Shown here: piece by piece, positions 1 through 4,564 of the stretch | Numbering within the stretch: position 1 is the first letter of the stretch | How the letters are laid out: each line of letters begins with the position of its first letter | Source: RGIG1959 sp045604545 | Lineage (GTDB): Bacteria; Bacillota; Clostridia; Oscillospirales; Acutalibacteraceae | Length of the DNA stretch: 8,641 bases | Assembly: GCA_045604545.1 (NCBI GenBank) | Contig: JAZUOG010000063.1 | Coordinates: forward strand, 1-8,641 | Direction of reading: 5' to 3' | Notes under the pieces: model-generated | Databases searched by the model: none | What the model saw: the letters and a program-made list of their open reading frames with translations, nothing else | What the model was told of the DNA's origin: nothing | Translations under genes and position numbers: made by a program

Positions 1-1
1 G

Positions 2-169
2 TACGACCCCGACACGACCCACCCGTCGCTCGCGGGTTCGTATTTGTCGGCACTGTGTCATTTTGCGACGATCACGGGTGCCGATCCGCGGGAAACGACC
101 TTCACCGCGGAGCTTGATGAGGCAACGGTGACCGCCCTCAAACAAGCGGCCTATGACGCGGTGTTTTAA
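2..169 (+). CDS. C-terminal end of a probable SGNH/GDSL-type hydrolase (partial)
   Basis: An open frame enters from the left edge and ends at TAA 167-169, leaving 55 residues. The visible part contains DTTHPS followed by AGSYLSAL and a hydrophobic stretch (HFATITG). In SGNH/GDSL-type hydrolases the last catalytic block is a DxxH motif, often DxxHPS followed by G.YL.A and a hydrophobic helix, so Asp and His here would be the catalytic acid and base. These enzymes hydrolyse ester bonds, often acetyl groups on sugars; the substrate cannot be told from this fragment. Codon use is GC-rich like the operon downstream. The gene is unrelated to ribosome biogenesis, and the S10 operon is separated from it by more than 1.1 kb and a terminator. 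The family call rests on one short motif; the start and the nucleophile serine lie outside the window. Confidence 0.6.
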   Translation, partial: YDPDTTHPSLAGSYLSALCHFATITGADPRETTFTAELDEATVTALKQAAYDAVF

Positions 170-174
170 GGGCG

Positions 175-266
175 GTGATATCCGCGACATCTGTCGCGGG
201 TGATATTCGCCCTACGTGCGAGTGATATTTGCCCTGCGGGCAAGTGATATATCGCCTATCGGCGAT
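175..266 (+). repeat. Tandem array of four GTGATAT + variable hairpin units
   Basis: The heptamer GTGATAT occurs exactly four times (175-181, 200-206, 222-228, 244-250). Each copy is followed directly by a self-complementary segment of different sequence: 182-199 (CCGCGACA/TGTCGCGG), 207-221 (TCGC/GCGA), 229-243 (TTGCCC/GGGCAA) and 251-266 (ATCGCC/GGCGAT). The stem sequences change but pairing is kept, so structure rather than sequence is conserved between units. No poly-T follows, so this is not a set of terminators. It begins 5 nt after the stop of the upstream gene. I infer a short interspersed, REP-like repeat; I do not know a named family for it. Confidence 0.75.
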
Positions 267-306
267 GGGAAGGTGTGCGCTGGCGCGGGCGGGTTGTAAA
301 AGGGCA

Positions 307-341
307 ATGAAAAATGAATTATGAATAATGAATAATGAATA
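307..341 (+). repeat. AT-rich heptamer tandem repeat (ATGAATA)
   Basis: Five consecutive heptamers of the form ATGAAWW occupy this stretch: ATGAAAA, ATGAATT, then ATGAATA three times, followed by a partial copy. The stretch is much richer in A and T than its surroundings. It is a simple tandem repeat with no coding potential; frames through it give only low-complexity peptides. Similar ATGAATA or ATGAAAA runs are often seen in intergenic repeats of gut Firmicutes (from memory, not checked). Confidence 0.7.
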
Positions 342-404
342 ATTTCGGGGTGGCGTTACACGCGACGGATTATATGACAACCACCCGCCGCGAGATTTCG
401 GAAA

Positions 405-440
405 ATGCCGCGACACCGTAGGGGAGGCAATCTGCCTCTC
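405..440 (+). repeat. GTAGGG-hairpin module, copy 1
   Basis: The constant part GCCGCGACACCGTAGGGG (407-424) runs into a hairpin with stem GAGGCA (424-429) and TGCCTC (433-438), loop ATC. Two further copies of the constant part, each with a different stem, lie at 632-671 and 696-735. Intergenic, no coding potential. Confidence 0.55.
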
Positions 441-469
441 GCAAATTCTGCACCAATATGGGGCAACCG

Positions 470-610
470 TTGCCTCCCTTGCCTAAAGGGAGGTGGCACG
501 AGCGAATGCGAGTGACGGAGGGATTCTTTTTCCGAAAAACCGTGCGGGAACGGTATCCCCCCGATGTCGCATTCTGCGCCATCGACCCCCTTTAGGCAAG
601 GGGGTCTTGT
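470..610. mobile_element. MITE-like short element with 15-bp inverted repeats
   Basis: The 15-mer CCCTTGCCTAAAGGG at 476-490 recurs as its exact reverse complement CCCTTTAGGCAAGGG at 588-602. Each copy is also the core of its own hairpin: CCTCCCTT/AAGGGAGG at 473-493 and GACCCCCTT/AAGGGGGTC at 584-606. Between them a small hairpin at 497-514 (CAC..GC/GC..GTG) precedes the block GTGACGGAGGGATTC (512-526). There is no transposase and no significant open frame, so if mobile the element would be non-autonomous. I recall similar GGGAGGTGGCACG...GTGACGGAGGGATT blocks as frequent intergenic repeats in Clostridia, but could not check this. The boundaries are approximate and no target-site duplication was identified. 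Confidence 0.5.
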
Positions 611-631
611 TGTTCCCGCAAATGCCGTGGC

Positions 632-671
632 AACGCACCGACACTGTAGGGAACGCCCTATGTGGCGTTCC
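632..671 (+). repeat. GTAGGG-hairpin module, copy 2
   Basis: The constant part ACGCACCGACACTGTAGGG (633-651) leads into a perfect 8-bp stem GGAACGCC (650-657) / GGCGTTCC (664-671) with loop CTATGT. It is the clearest of the three copies. No poly-T follows, so it is not a terminator. Confidence 0.6.
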
Positions 672-695
672 GTGGGATTTGCACAACATCGCGGC

Positions 696-735
696 GACGC
701 ACCGATAACATAGGGGCGGCCCTCGACGGTCCGCC
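696..735 (+). repeat. GTAGGG-hairpin module, copy 3
   Basis: The constant part GACGCACCGATAACATAGGG is a diverged version of copies 1 and 2. The following hairpin pairs GGCGGCC (715-721) with GG.CCGCC (728-735) around loop CTCGAC, with one unpaired T. The stem sequence again differs from the other copies. Confidence 0.55.
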
Positions 736-756
736 GATGTACTCGGAATGACAAGG

Positions 757-794
757 CGGATATATAATATATTACTTTATTATATATAAATCCG
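757..794. repeat. AT-rich interrupted palindrome
   Basis: ATATATAATA (760-769) pairs perfectly with TATTATATAT (778-787) around an 8-nt loop, and an outer CGGAT (757-761) can pair with ATCCG (790-794). It would form a cruciform or weak RNA hairpin. It includes a TATAAT string (763-768) but no convincing -35 lies at the right distance, so I do not call it a promoter. Confidence 0.6.
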
Positions 795-802
795 AAAAAT
801 AT

Positions 803-860
803 TTCACAACAGGCAAAGCGCTTGTGGACAAAAAAGACCGAGTTCACAACATCTTGTGGA
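803..860. repeat. Doubled TTCACAAC ... CTTGTGGA motif pair
   Basis: TTCACAAC occurs at 803-810 and 843-850, and CTTGTGGA at 821-828 and 853-860. Each pair contains CACAA facing TTGTG, so each could form a small hairpin or serve as an inverted protein site. The pairs differ in internal spacing (10 nt and 2 nt). The reverse complement of 823-831, TTGTCCACA, is one base from the DnaA box TTATCCACA; the other copies match that consensus poorly. It lies just upstream of the terminator and promoter. Function unknown. Confidence 0.45.
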
Positions 861-861
861 A

Positions 862-908
862 TGGCCCAAAACGGCATGAAACCGGCGGTTTTGGGCCAAA
901 TTTTTTTT
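862..908 (+). terminator. Strong intrinsic terminator upstream of the S10 operon
   Basis: TGGCCCAAAAC (862-872) pairs perfectly over 11 bp with GTTTTGGGCCA (888-898), loop of 15 nt, followed by AA and eight T (901-908). On the + strand this is a classic rho-independent terminator. It ends any transcription coming from the hydrolase gene or the repeats and sits only about 20 nt before the S10 -35 box, so it insulates the operon. The minus-strand exit has no T run, so it appears one-directional. Confidence 0.85.
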
Positions 909-928
909 GAAAAAATGCAAAAAAACGC

Positions 929-957
929 TTGATTTTTGAGAAAGAGTATGGTATCAT
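929..957 (+). promoter_or_regulatory. Sigma-A type promoter of the S10 operon (extended -10)
   Basis: A -35 box TTGATT (929-934; 4 of 6 to TTGACA) is followed after exactly 17 nt by TATCAT (952-957; 5 of 6 to TATAAT). A TG at 949-950 makes it an extended -10. An A/T-rich stretch (901-926) directly upstream could act as an UP element, partly supplied by the T tract of the terminator. The start of transcription would be near 963-966, giving a leader of about 350 nt before rpsJ. The -10 lies in an inverted repeat AGTATG-GTAT-CATACT (945-960), which might be an operator or chance. No other promoter as good was seen before rpsJ. Confidence 0.75.
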
Positions 958-1037
958 ACTTGAGCACGCGTATAGAGGGGTGGAGTCTGCCCGTCTGTAA
1001 GCGTCGACTGCAAGATATGCGTTGAAGCGGGAGGTTG

Positions 1038-1058
1038 CGACCGAAACGGTCGGTTTTT
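1038..1058 (+). terminator. Terminator-like hairpin in the S10 leader, proximal
   Basis: CGACCG (1038-1043) and CGGTCG (1047-1052) form a 6-bp stem around AAA, followed by G and five T (1054-1058). This is a short, marginal intrinsic terminator about 75-95 nt into the transcript. It is flanked by GCGGGAGGTTG (1027-1037) and CCGTGGAGTATGTCC (1059-1073), which would be the natural partners for an alternative fold. Confidence 0.45.
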
Positions 1059-1128
1059 CCGTGGAGTATGTCCGATTTTAAACCGGGCGAAACAATTTGC
1101 TGCACTACAGTACTGTCTACACGCCGTA

Positions 1129-1152
1129 CCGCGTCCCGATGCCGGGGTGCGG
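1129..1152 (+). promoter_or_regulatory. Stable 10-bp hairpin in the S10 leader
   Basis: CCGCGTCCCG (1129-1138) pairs with CGGGGTGCGG (1143-1152) around the tetraloop ATGC; eight pairs are Watson-Crick and two are G-U. There is no T run, so it is a structural element rather than a terminator. Its place between the two terminator-like hairpins makes it a candidate ligand-binding stem. Confidence 0.55.
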
Positions 1153-1199
1153 AGAGTTGCCGCGGAGGTGCGAGTACTACGCAGGACGATCGATTTGCG

Positions 1200-1230
1200 C
1201 CGGAAACAGTCAAACATTTCCGGTTTTTTT
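1200..1230 (+). terminator. Intrinsic terminator (attenuator) in the S10 leader, distal
   Basis: CCGGAAA (1200-1206) pairs perfectly with TTTCCGG (1217-1223), loop of 10 nt, followed by seven T (1224-1230). It lies 84 nt before the rpsJ start and about 240 nt after the predicted promoter start. A terminator between a strong promoter and an essential operon makes sense as an attenuator. Competing partners exist, for example CGGAA at 1239-1243 or the TTTTTCCG at 1054-1061, so an antiterminated fold is plausible but was not computed. Confidence 0.65.
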
Positions 1231-1314
1231 CAGAGAAACGGAAGAAACACCCGGCAGGGTGTGCACAATCGGCGTCGCCCGCCAACTCAAAATTTTTAAG
1301 GAGGCGTTTTTCAA

Positions 1315-1626
1315 ATGGCAGTCAAAGAAAAAATCCGCATTCGTGTGAAGGGCTATGATCACCGTCTGGTCGATCAGGCATCCGAGAAGATCGTTGAGAC
1401 CGCTCGCCGCACCGGCGCTCGCGTTTCCGGTCCCGTGCCGCTGCCCACCGAGAAGGAGATCGTCACGATTCTCCGCGCTGTTCACAAGTACAAGGACTCC
1501 CGTGAGCAGTTCGAGACTCGTACGCACAAGCGTCTGATCGACATCCTTCGTCCGTCCAACAAGACAGTCGAGGCCCTGATGGGTCTTGAACTCCCCGCCG
1601 GCGTGGAAATCGAGATCAAGCTGTAA
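1315..1626 (+). CDS. rpsJ: 30S ribosomal protein S10 (NusE)
   Basis: Encodes 103 residues, the normal S10 length. S10 sits in the 30S head near the A site and, as NusE, joins NusB and NusG in transcription antitermination and transcription-translation coupling. The N-terminal strand IRIRVKGYDHRLVD, the TGARVSGPVPLPT loop and RTHKRLIDI are typical S10 blocks, and the protein ends in the usual strand EIEIKL. The ATG at 1315 follows AAGGAGG (1298-1304) at a 10-nt spacing. It is the first gene of the operon, preceded by the long leader and followed by an unusually long 137-nt gap before rplC. Stop TAA. Confidence 0.98.
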   Translation: MAVKEKIRIRVKGYDHRLVDQASEKIVETARRTGARVSGPVPLPTEKEIVTILRAVHKYKDSREQFETRTHKRLIDILRPSNKTVEALMGLELPAGVEIEIKL

Positions 1627-1763
1627 TTCACTGTCACCTATCCGGGCAGGGCGTAGCGTGCTACGCAACACCCGTAGACAGCCAAACGGCTTGCAGGATT
1701 TCTCCCGCGAGGTCATGTTGCCGCCGAAAAGGCGTCAACCAATAACCAAGGAGGTATAGACAA
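1627..1763 (+). other. rpsJ-rplC spacer with hairpin
   Basis: This gap is much longer than others in the operon. It holds GCGTAG-CGTG-CTACGC (1651-1666), a perfect 6-bp stem, with outer CGGG (1643-1646) able to pair with CCCG (1671-1674). There is no T run, so it is not an intrinsic terminator. It could be a processing site, an internal control element or an inserted repeat. The rplC ribosome-binding site AAGGAGGT (1748-1755) lies free at its end. Confidence 0.55.
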
Positions 1764-2399
1764 ATGCAAAAAGGCATCATCGGCAAGAAGATCGGCATGA
1801 CGCAGATCTTCGACGAGAAGGGCAAAGTTGTCCCGGTCACCGTCATCGAGGCGGGTCCGTGCGTCGTTGTCCAGAAGAAAACGGTCGAGAATGACGGCTA
1901 TGCCGCTGTTCAGCTCGGCTATGGCGATGTTTCTCCGAAACACGTCAACAAGCCCATGAAAGGGCACTTTGATAAAGCGGACGTCGCGCCCAAGAAGACG
2001 CTCAGAGAGTTCCGCTTTGAAGATTGCGATTCGCTTAACATCGGCGACATCGTGAAGGTTGACACCTTCGCTGCAGGCGACCACATCGATGCGGTCGGCA
2101 CCAGCAAGGGTAAGGGCTATGCCGGCGCCATCAAGCGCTGGAACTTCGGTCGCCTGAGAGAGTCTCACGGTACCGGCCCCGTCGCTCGTCACGCAGGTTC
2201 CCTCGGTGCTTGCTCCTCGCCCTCCCGTGTCTTCAAGGGCACGAAGGCTGCCGGCCATCTCGGCTGTGAGCGTGTGACCGTCCAGAACCTGGAAGTCGTC
2301 AAAGTGGATGTTGAGAATAACCTGATCGCTGTGCGCGGCGCTGTTCCCGGCCCCCGCAAAGGCATCGTGGTTCTTTCCGACACCGTCAAGAAGGCGTAA
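1764..2399 (+). CDS. rplC: 50S ribosomal protein L3
   Basis: Encodes 211 residues, the usual length. L3 is an early assembly protein of the 50S subunit whose long extension reaches towards the peptidyl transferase centre. The N-terminus KGIIGKKIGMTQIFDEKGKVVPVTVIEAGPC is typical, as are the GYAGAIKRWNF and GSLGACSSPSRVFKG blocks. The glutamine that PrmB methylates in E. coli (SIGQNQ) is absent: the equivalent stretch is SLGACSS, so that modification is not expected. ATG 1764 follows AAGGAGGT at an 8-nt spacing. It ends at TAA 17 nt before rplD. Confidence 0.98.
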   Translation: MQKGIIGKKIGMTQIFDEKGKVVPVTVIEAGPCVVVQKKTVENDGYAAVQLGYGDVSPKHVNKPMKGHFDKADVAPKKTLREFRFEDCDSLNIGDIVKVDTFAAGDHIDAVGTSKGKGYAGAIKRWNFGRLRESHGTGPVARHAGSLGACSSPSRVFKGTKAAGHLGCERVTVQNLEVVKVDVENNLIAVRGAVPGPRKGIVVLSDTVKKA

Positions 2400-2416
2400 G
2401 GAAGGAGGAAACAAAC

Positions 2417-3040
2417 ATGCCGAATATCAATACGTTTGATATGACCGGTAAGCAAACCGGTACTATGGAAGTGAGCGAAGCTGTTTTCGGAATCGAGCCC
2501 AACGCTACGGTTCTTCACAGCATGGTCGTGAACTATCTCGCTAATCAGCGTCAGGGCACCCAGTCCACGCTCACCCGTTCCGAAGTCAGCGGCGGAGGCA
2601 GAAAGCCCTGGAGACAATAGGGCACCGGCCACGCTCGCCAAGGTTCCACCCGCGCTCCCCAGTGGACTCACGGTGGTATCGCGCTCGGCCCGAAGCCCCG
2701 CGATTACAGCTACGCTCTCCCGAAGAAGGTTCGCCGCCTCGCTATGAAGTCGGCGCTCTCCTCTAAGGTGGCGTCTGAAGACATGATGATCCTCGATGAG
2801 CTCACGCTCGAAGAGATCAAGACCAAGACGGTCGCTGCCATGCTCAATGCACTGGGCGCGAACAAGAAGGTCCTGCTCGTGATGGGCGAGAAAGACGACA
2901 AAGTCATTCGCTCCGCCCGCAACATTCCCGGCGTCAAGACGGCGCTGGTGAACACGCTGAACGTTTATGACATCCTCAATGCTGACAAGTTCATCGTTGT
3001 GAAGGATGCCGTTGCCAAGATTGAGGAGGTGTACGCATAA
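2417..3040 (+). CDS. rplD: 50S ribosomal protein L4, interrupted by an in-frame amber codon
   Basis: The full frame would encode 207 positions, the same length as B. subtilis L4, but codon 68 is TAG (2618-2620). Both sides are clearly L4: before the stop, GSEVSGGGRKPWRQ-like sequence (SEVSGGGRKPWRQ); after it, GTGHARQGSTRAPQWTHGG, then LPKKVRRLAMKSALSSK and SARNIPGVKT to the end at TAA 3038-3040. L4 binds 23S rRNA early in 50S assembly, and its extended loop (WRQKGTG) lines the exit tunnel; in E. coli it also represses the S10 operon. The amber replaces the lysine equivalent to E. coli Lys63, whose K63E change gives erythromycin resistance. No frameshift is involved. As read, translation yields a 67-residue fragment; a restart at ATG 2744 would give a 98-residue tail but has no good ribosome-binding site. 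The stop overlaps the start of rplW by 1 nt (TAATG), so loss of translation should also harm L23. Identity is certain; functional state is not. Confidence 0.93.
2618..2620 (+). other. In-frame TAG replacing a conserved Lys codon in rplD
   Basis: The context is CAA-TAG-GGC, coding Gln-stop-Gly, where L4 proteins have Gln-Lys-Gly. One base change (A to T) from AAG explains it. It is the only in-frame stop inside any ribosomal gene of the window. Confidence 0.95.
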
Positions 3041-3330
3041 TGGATCCTCGCGATATCATTCTCGCCCCGGTCGTTACGGAGAAATCTGTGACCCTGATGG
3101 CGGACAAGAAGTACACTTTCAAAGTGGAAAAAAATGCCAACAAGATCCAGATCGCGAAGGCTGTTGAAGAGATCTTCGGCGTCAAAGTCGCCAAGGTCAA
3201 CACCATCAGCATGAAAGGCGCGAAGCGCCGCATGGGCCGCTTTGAAGGCTACCGTCCCGACTGGAAAAAGGCGATCGTCACCCTGACCGCCGACTCCAAG
3301 ACCATCGAATTCTTCGACGGCATGGCGTAA
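3040..3330 (+). CDS. rplW: 50S ribosomal protein L23
   Basis: Encodes 96 residues, typical for L23. L23 sits at the exit of the peptide tunnel and is the docking site for trigger factor and the signal recognition particle. It begins DPRDIILAPVVTEKSVTLM and has the KYTFKVEKNANKIQIAKAVEEIFGVKV block and the basic KGAKRRMGRFEGYRPDWKKAIVTL segment. The ATG overlaps the rplD stop by 1 nt (TAATG), with GAGGAGGTG upstream inside rplD (3023-3031), so it is probably translationally coupled. That makes it sensitive to the amber codon in rplD. An 82-nt gap follows before rplB. Confidence 0.98.
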   Translation: MDPRDIILAPVVTEKSVTLMADKKYTFKVEKNANKIQIAKAVEEIFGVKVAKVNTISMKGAKRRMGRFEGYRPDWKKAIVTLTADSKTIEFFDGMA

Positions 3331-3412
3331 TGCACGAAGACAATCGATGACAGGCAACGTATGGGGCGAAGGCAACGCCTCGCAAAGCCGTAAGAACAGG
3401 AGGAAATAAGTT
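3331..3412 (+). other. rplW-rplB spacer with hairpin
   Basis: This 82-nt gap contains a hairpin GCG.AGGC (3366-3373, one bulged A) with GCCTCGC (3377-3383), loop AAC. No T run follows. The rplB ribosome-binding site AGGAGG (3398-3403) lies 15 nt beyond the stem. Role unknown; possibly a processing or pausing site. Confidence 0.45.
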
Positions 3413-4246
3413 ATGCCTACCATTAACTATAAGCCGACTACGCCCGGCCGCCGCGGTATGTCCGTTCTGGATTACAGCGGTCTGTCGAAAACGGGTCCCG
3501 AGAAGAGCCTGCTTGCTCCCAAGAACAAGAAGGCCGGCCGTAACAGCTACGGTCGCATCACCGTCCGCCATCGCGGCGGCGGAAACCGTCAGAAGTATCG
3601 TATCATCGACTTCAAGCGCAACAAGGTCGACATGGCCGCCACTGTGCTGACTCTCGAGTACGATCCCAACCGTTCCGCTCACATCGCTCTCGTGCAGTAC
3701 GAGGACGGCGAGAAGCGCTACATCATCGCTCCGGTCGGCCTGAAGGTCGGCGACACCATCGAATCCGGTGCCAACGCCGATATCAAGCCCGGCAACGCTC
3801 TGCCGCTTGCCAATATCCCGACCGGTACCTTCATCCACAACGTGGAGCTGTATCCCGGTAAGGGTGCTCAGCTTGCCCGCAGCGCCGGCGTCATGGCTCA
3901 GCTGATGGGTAAAGAGAGCAACATGGCTCTCGTTCGCTTGCCTTCCGGCGAGATGCGTTATGTCCCGCTGAACTGCATGGCTACCATCGGTCAGGTTGGT
4001 AACGTTGAGTATGCCAACGTCCAGATCGGTAAAGCCGGTCGTAAACGCCACATGGGTTGGCGTCCGACTGTCCGCGGTTCCGTTATGAACCCCTGTGATC
4101 ACCCGCACGGCGGTGGTGAGGGTCGCTCCCCCATCGGTCGTCCCGGCCCTGTCACTCCCTGGGGCAAGCCGGCTCTGGGTTACAAGACCCGCAAGCCGCA
4201 TAACCGCTCGGACAAATTCATCGTTAAGCGCCGCAACGGCAAATAA
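3413..4246 (+). CDS. rplB: 50S ribosomal protein L2
   Basis: Encodes 277 residues, the standard length. L2 is the most conserved large-subunit protein, needed for subunit association and peptidyl transferase activity. The RNA-binding core (GRNSYGRITVRHRGGGNRQKYR) and the C-terminal block NPCDHPHGGGEGRSPIGRPG are present; His230 lies at the place of the E. coli His229 implicated in activity. ATG 3413 follows AGGAGG at a 9-nt spacing. Ends at TAA, with rpsS 20 nt downstream. Confidence 0.98.
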   Translation: MPTINYKPTTPGRRGMSVLDYSGLSKTGPEKSLLAPKNKKAGRNSYGRITVRHRGGGNRQKYRIIDFKRNKVDMAATVLTLEYDPNRSAHIALVQYEDGEKRYIIAPVGLKVGDTIESGANADIKPGNALPLANIPTGTFIHNVELYPGKGAQLARSAGVMAQLMGKESNMALVRLPSGEMRYVPLNCMATIGQVGNVEYANVQIGKAGRKRHMGWRPTVRGSVMNPCDHPHGGGEGRSPIGRPGPVTPWGKPALGYKTRKPHNRSDKFIVKRRNGK

Positions 4247-4266
4247 GCGAAAGGAGATTCAGATTT

Positions 4267-4539
4267 ATGGGAAGAAGCGTAAAGAAGGGTCCTTTCGTAC
4301 AACCTGTGCTGCTTAAGAGGATCCAAGAAATGAACGCCGCCGGCGAGAAGCGCATCCTGAAGACCTGGAGCCGTAGCTCCACGATCTTCCCGGATTTCGT
4401 CGGCCACACGATCGCCGTCCACGACGGCCGCAAGCATGTGCCGGTGTATGTCACCGAGGACATGGTCGGTCACAAGCTGGGCGAATTTGCCCCCACTCGT
4501 ACTTTTAAGGGCCACACCGGCTCCAAGAGTTCGAAATAA
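4267..4539 (+). CDS. rpsS: 30S ribosomal protein S19
   Basis: Encodes 90 residues, close to the usual 92. S19 is in the 30S head, pairs with S13 and contacts the 50S subunit through bridge B1a. The start GRSVKKGPFV, the central WSRSSTIFPDFVGHTIAVHDGRKHVPVYV and the end GEFAPTRTFKGH are diagnostic. ATG 4267 follows AAGGAG (4251-4256) at a 10-nt spacing. The usual order rplB-rpsS-rplV is kept. Confidence 0.98.
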   Translation: MGRSVKKGPFVQPVLLKRIQEMNAAGEKRILKTWSRSSTIFPDFVGHTIAVHDGRKHVPVYVTEDMVGHKLGEFAPTRTFKGHTGSKSSK

Positions 4540-4564
4540 GCGGTTTGAAAGGAGAGAATTCACC

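Larger units (their letters stand above)
964..1314 (+). promoter_or_regulatory. Long structured 5' leader of the S10 operon
   Basis: About 350 nt separate the predicted transcription start from rpsJ. The region has several independent stems: a terminator-like hairpin at 1038-1058, a 10-bp stem at 1129-1152, a second terminator at 1200-1230, and a 6-bp hairpin ACACCC/GGGTGT at 1247-1262. S10 operon leaders are known autoregulatory sites (L4 in E. coli), and r-protein leaders upstream of rpsJ have been proposed in Firmicutes; whether this one belongs to such a class cannot be decided here. The rpsJ ribosome-binding site AAGGAGG (1298-1304) is not in an obvious hairpin, which favours control by attenuation rather than by hiding the start site. 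Frames through it do not look like real proteins. Confidence 0.6.

Noticed and set aside
175..266. GTGATAT array as a CRISPR
   Set aside because: Constant part is only 7 nt, the variable parts are 15-18 nt and self-complementary, and no cas gene is present.
757..860. Replication origin (AT-rich stretch with DnaA-like boxes)
   Set aside because: Only one site is within one mismatch of a DnaA box, and dnaA, dnaN or rpmH are not nearby; kept only as a low-interest motif observation.
1121..1160. T-box-like string GTACCGCG in the leader
   Set aside because: The T-box needs a UGGN bulge (AGGGUGGNACCGCG) and a specifier stem; the bases before ACCGCG are GCCGT and the string is part of a local 10-bp hairpin instead.
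356..1285. A 309-codon open frame on the minus strand covering the upstream repeats and leader
   Set aside because: It runs backwards through the terminator, promoter and several hairpins, has low-complexity and repeat-derived peptide sequence, no convincing ribosome-binding site and no family resemblance.
1068..1358. Possible leader peptide from ATG 1068 after CCGTGGAG
   Set aside because: The frame runs through both the attenuator and into rpsJ out of frame, with Cys/Arg-rich composition unlike a real protein; treated as noncoding leader.
2744..3040. A separate 98-codon gene starting at ATG 2744
   Set aside because: It is the C-terminal part of L4 in the same frame as the 67-codon front part, so it is one gene interrupted by the amber codon, not a new gene.
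4436..4564. Earlier start of rplV at 4436
   Set aside because: It would overlap rpsS by more than 100 nt and adds sequence unlike L22; ATG 4565 has its own ribosome-binding site.
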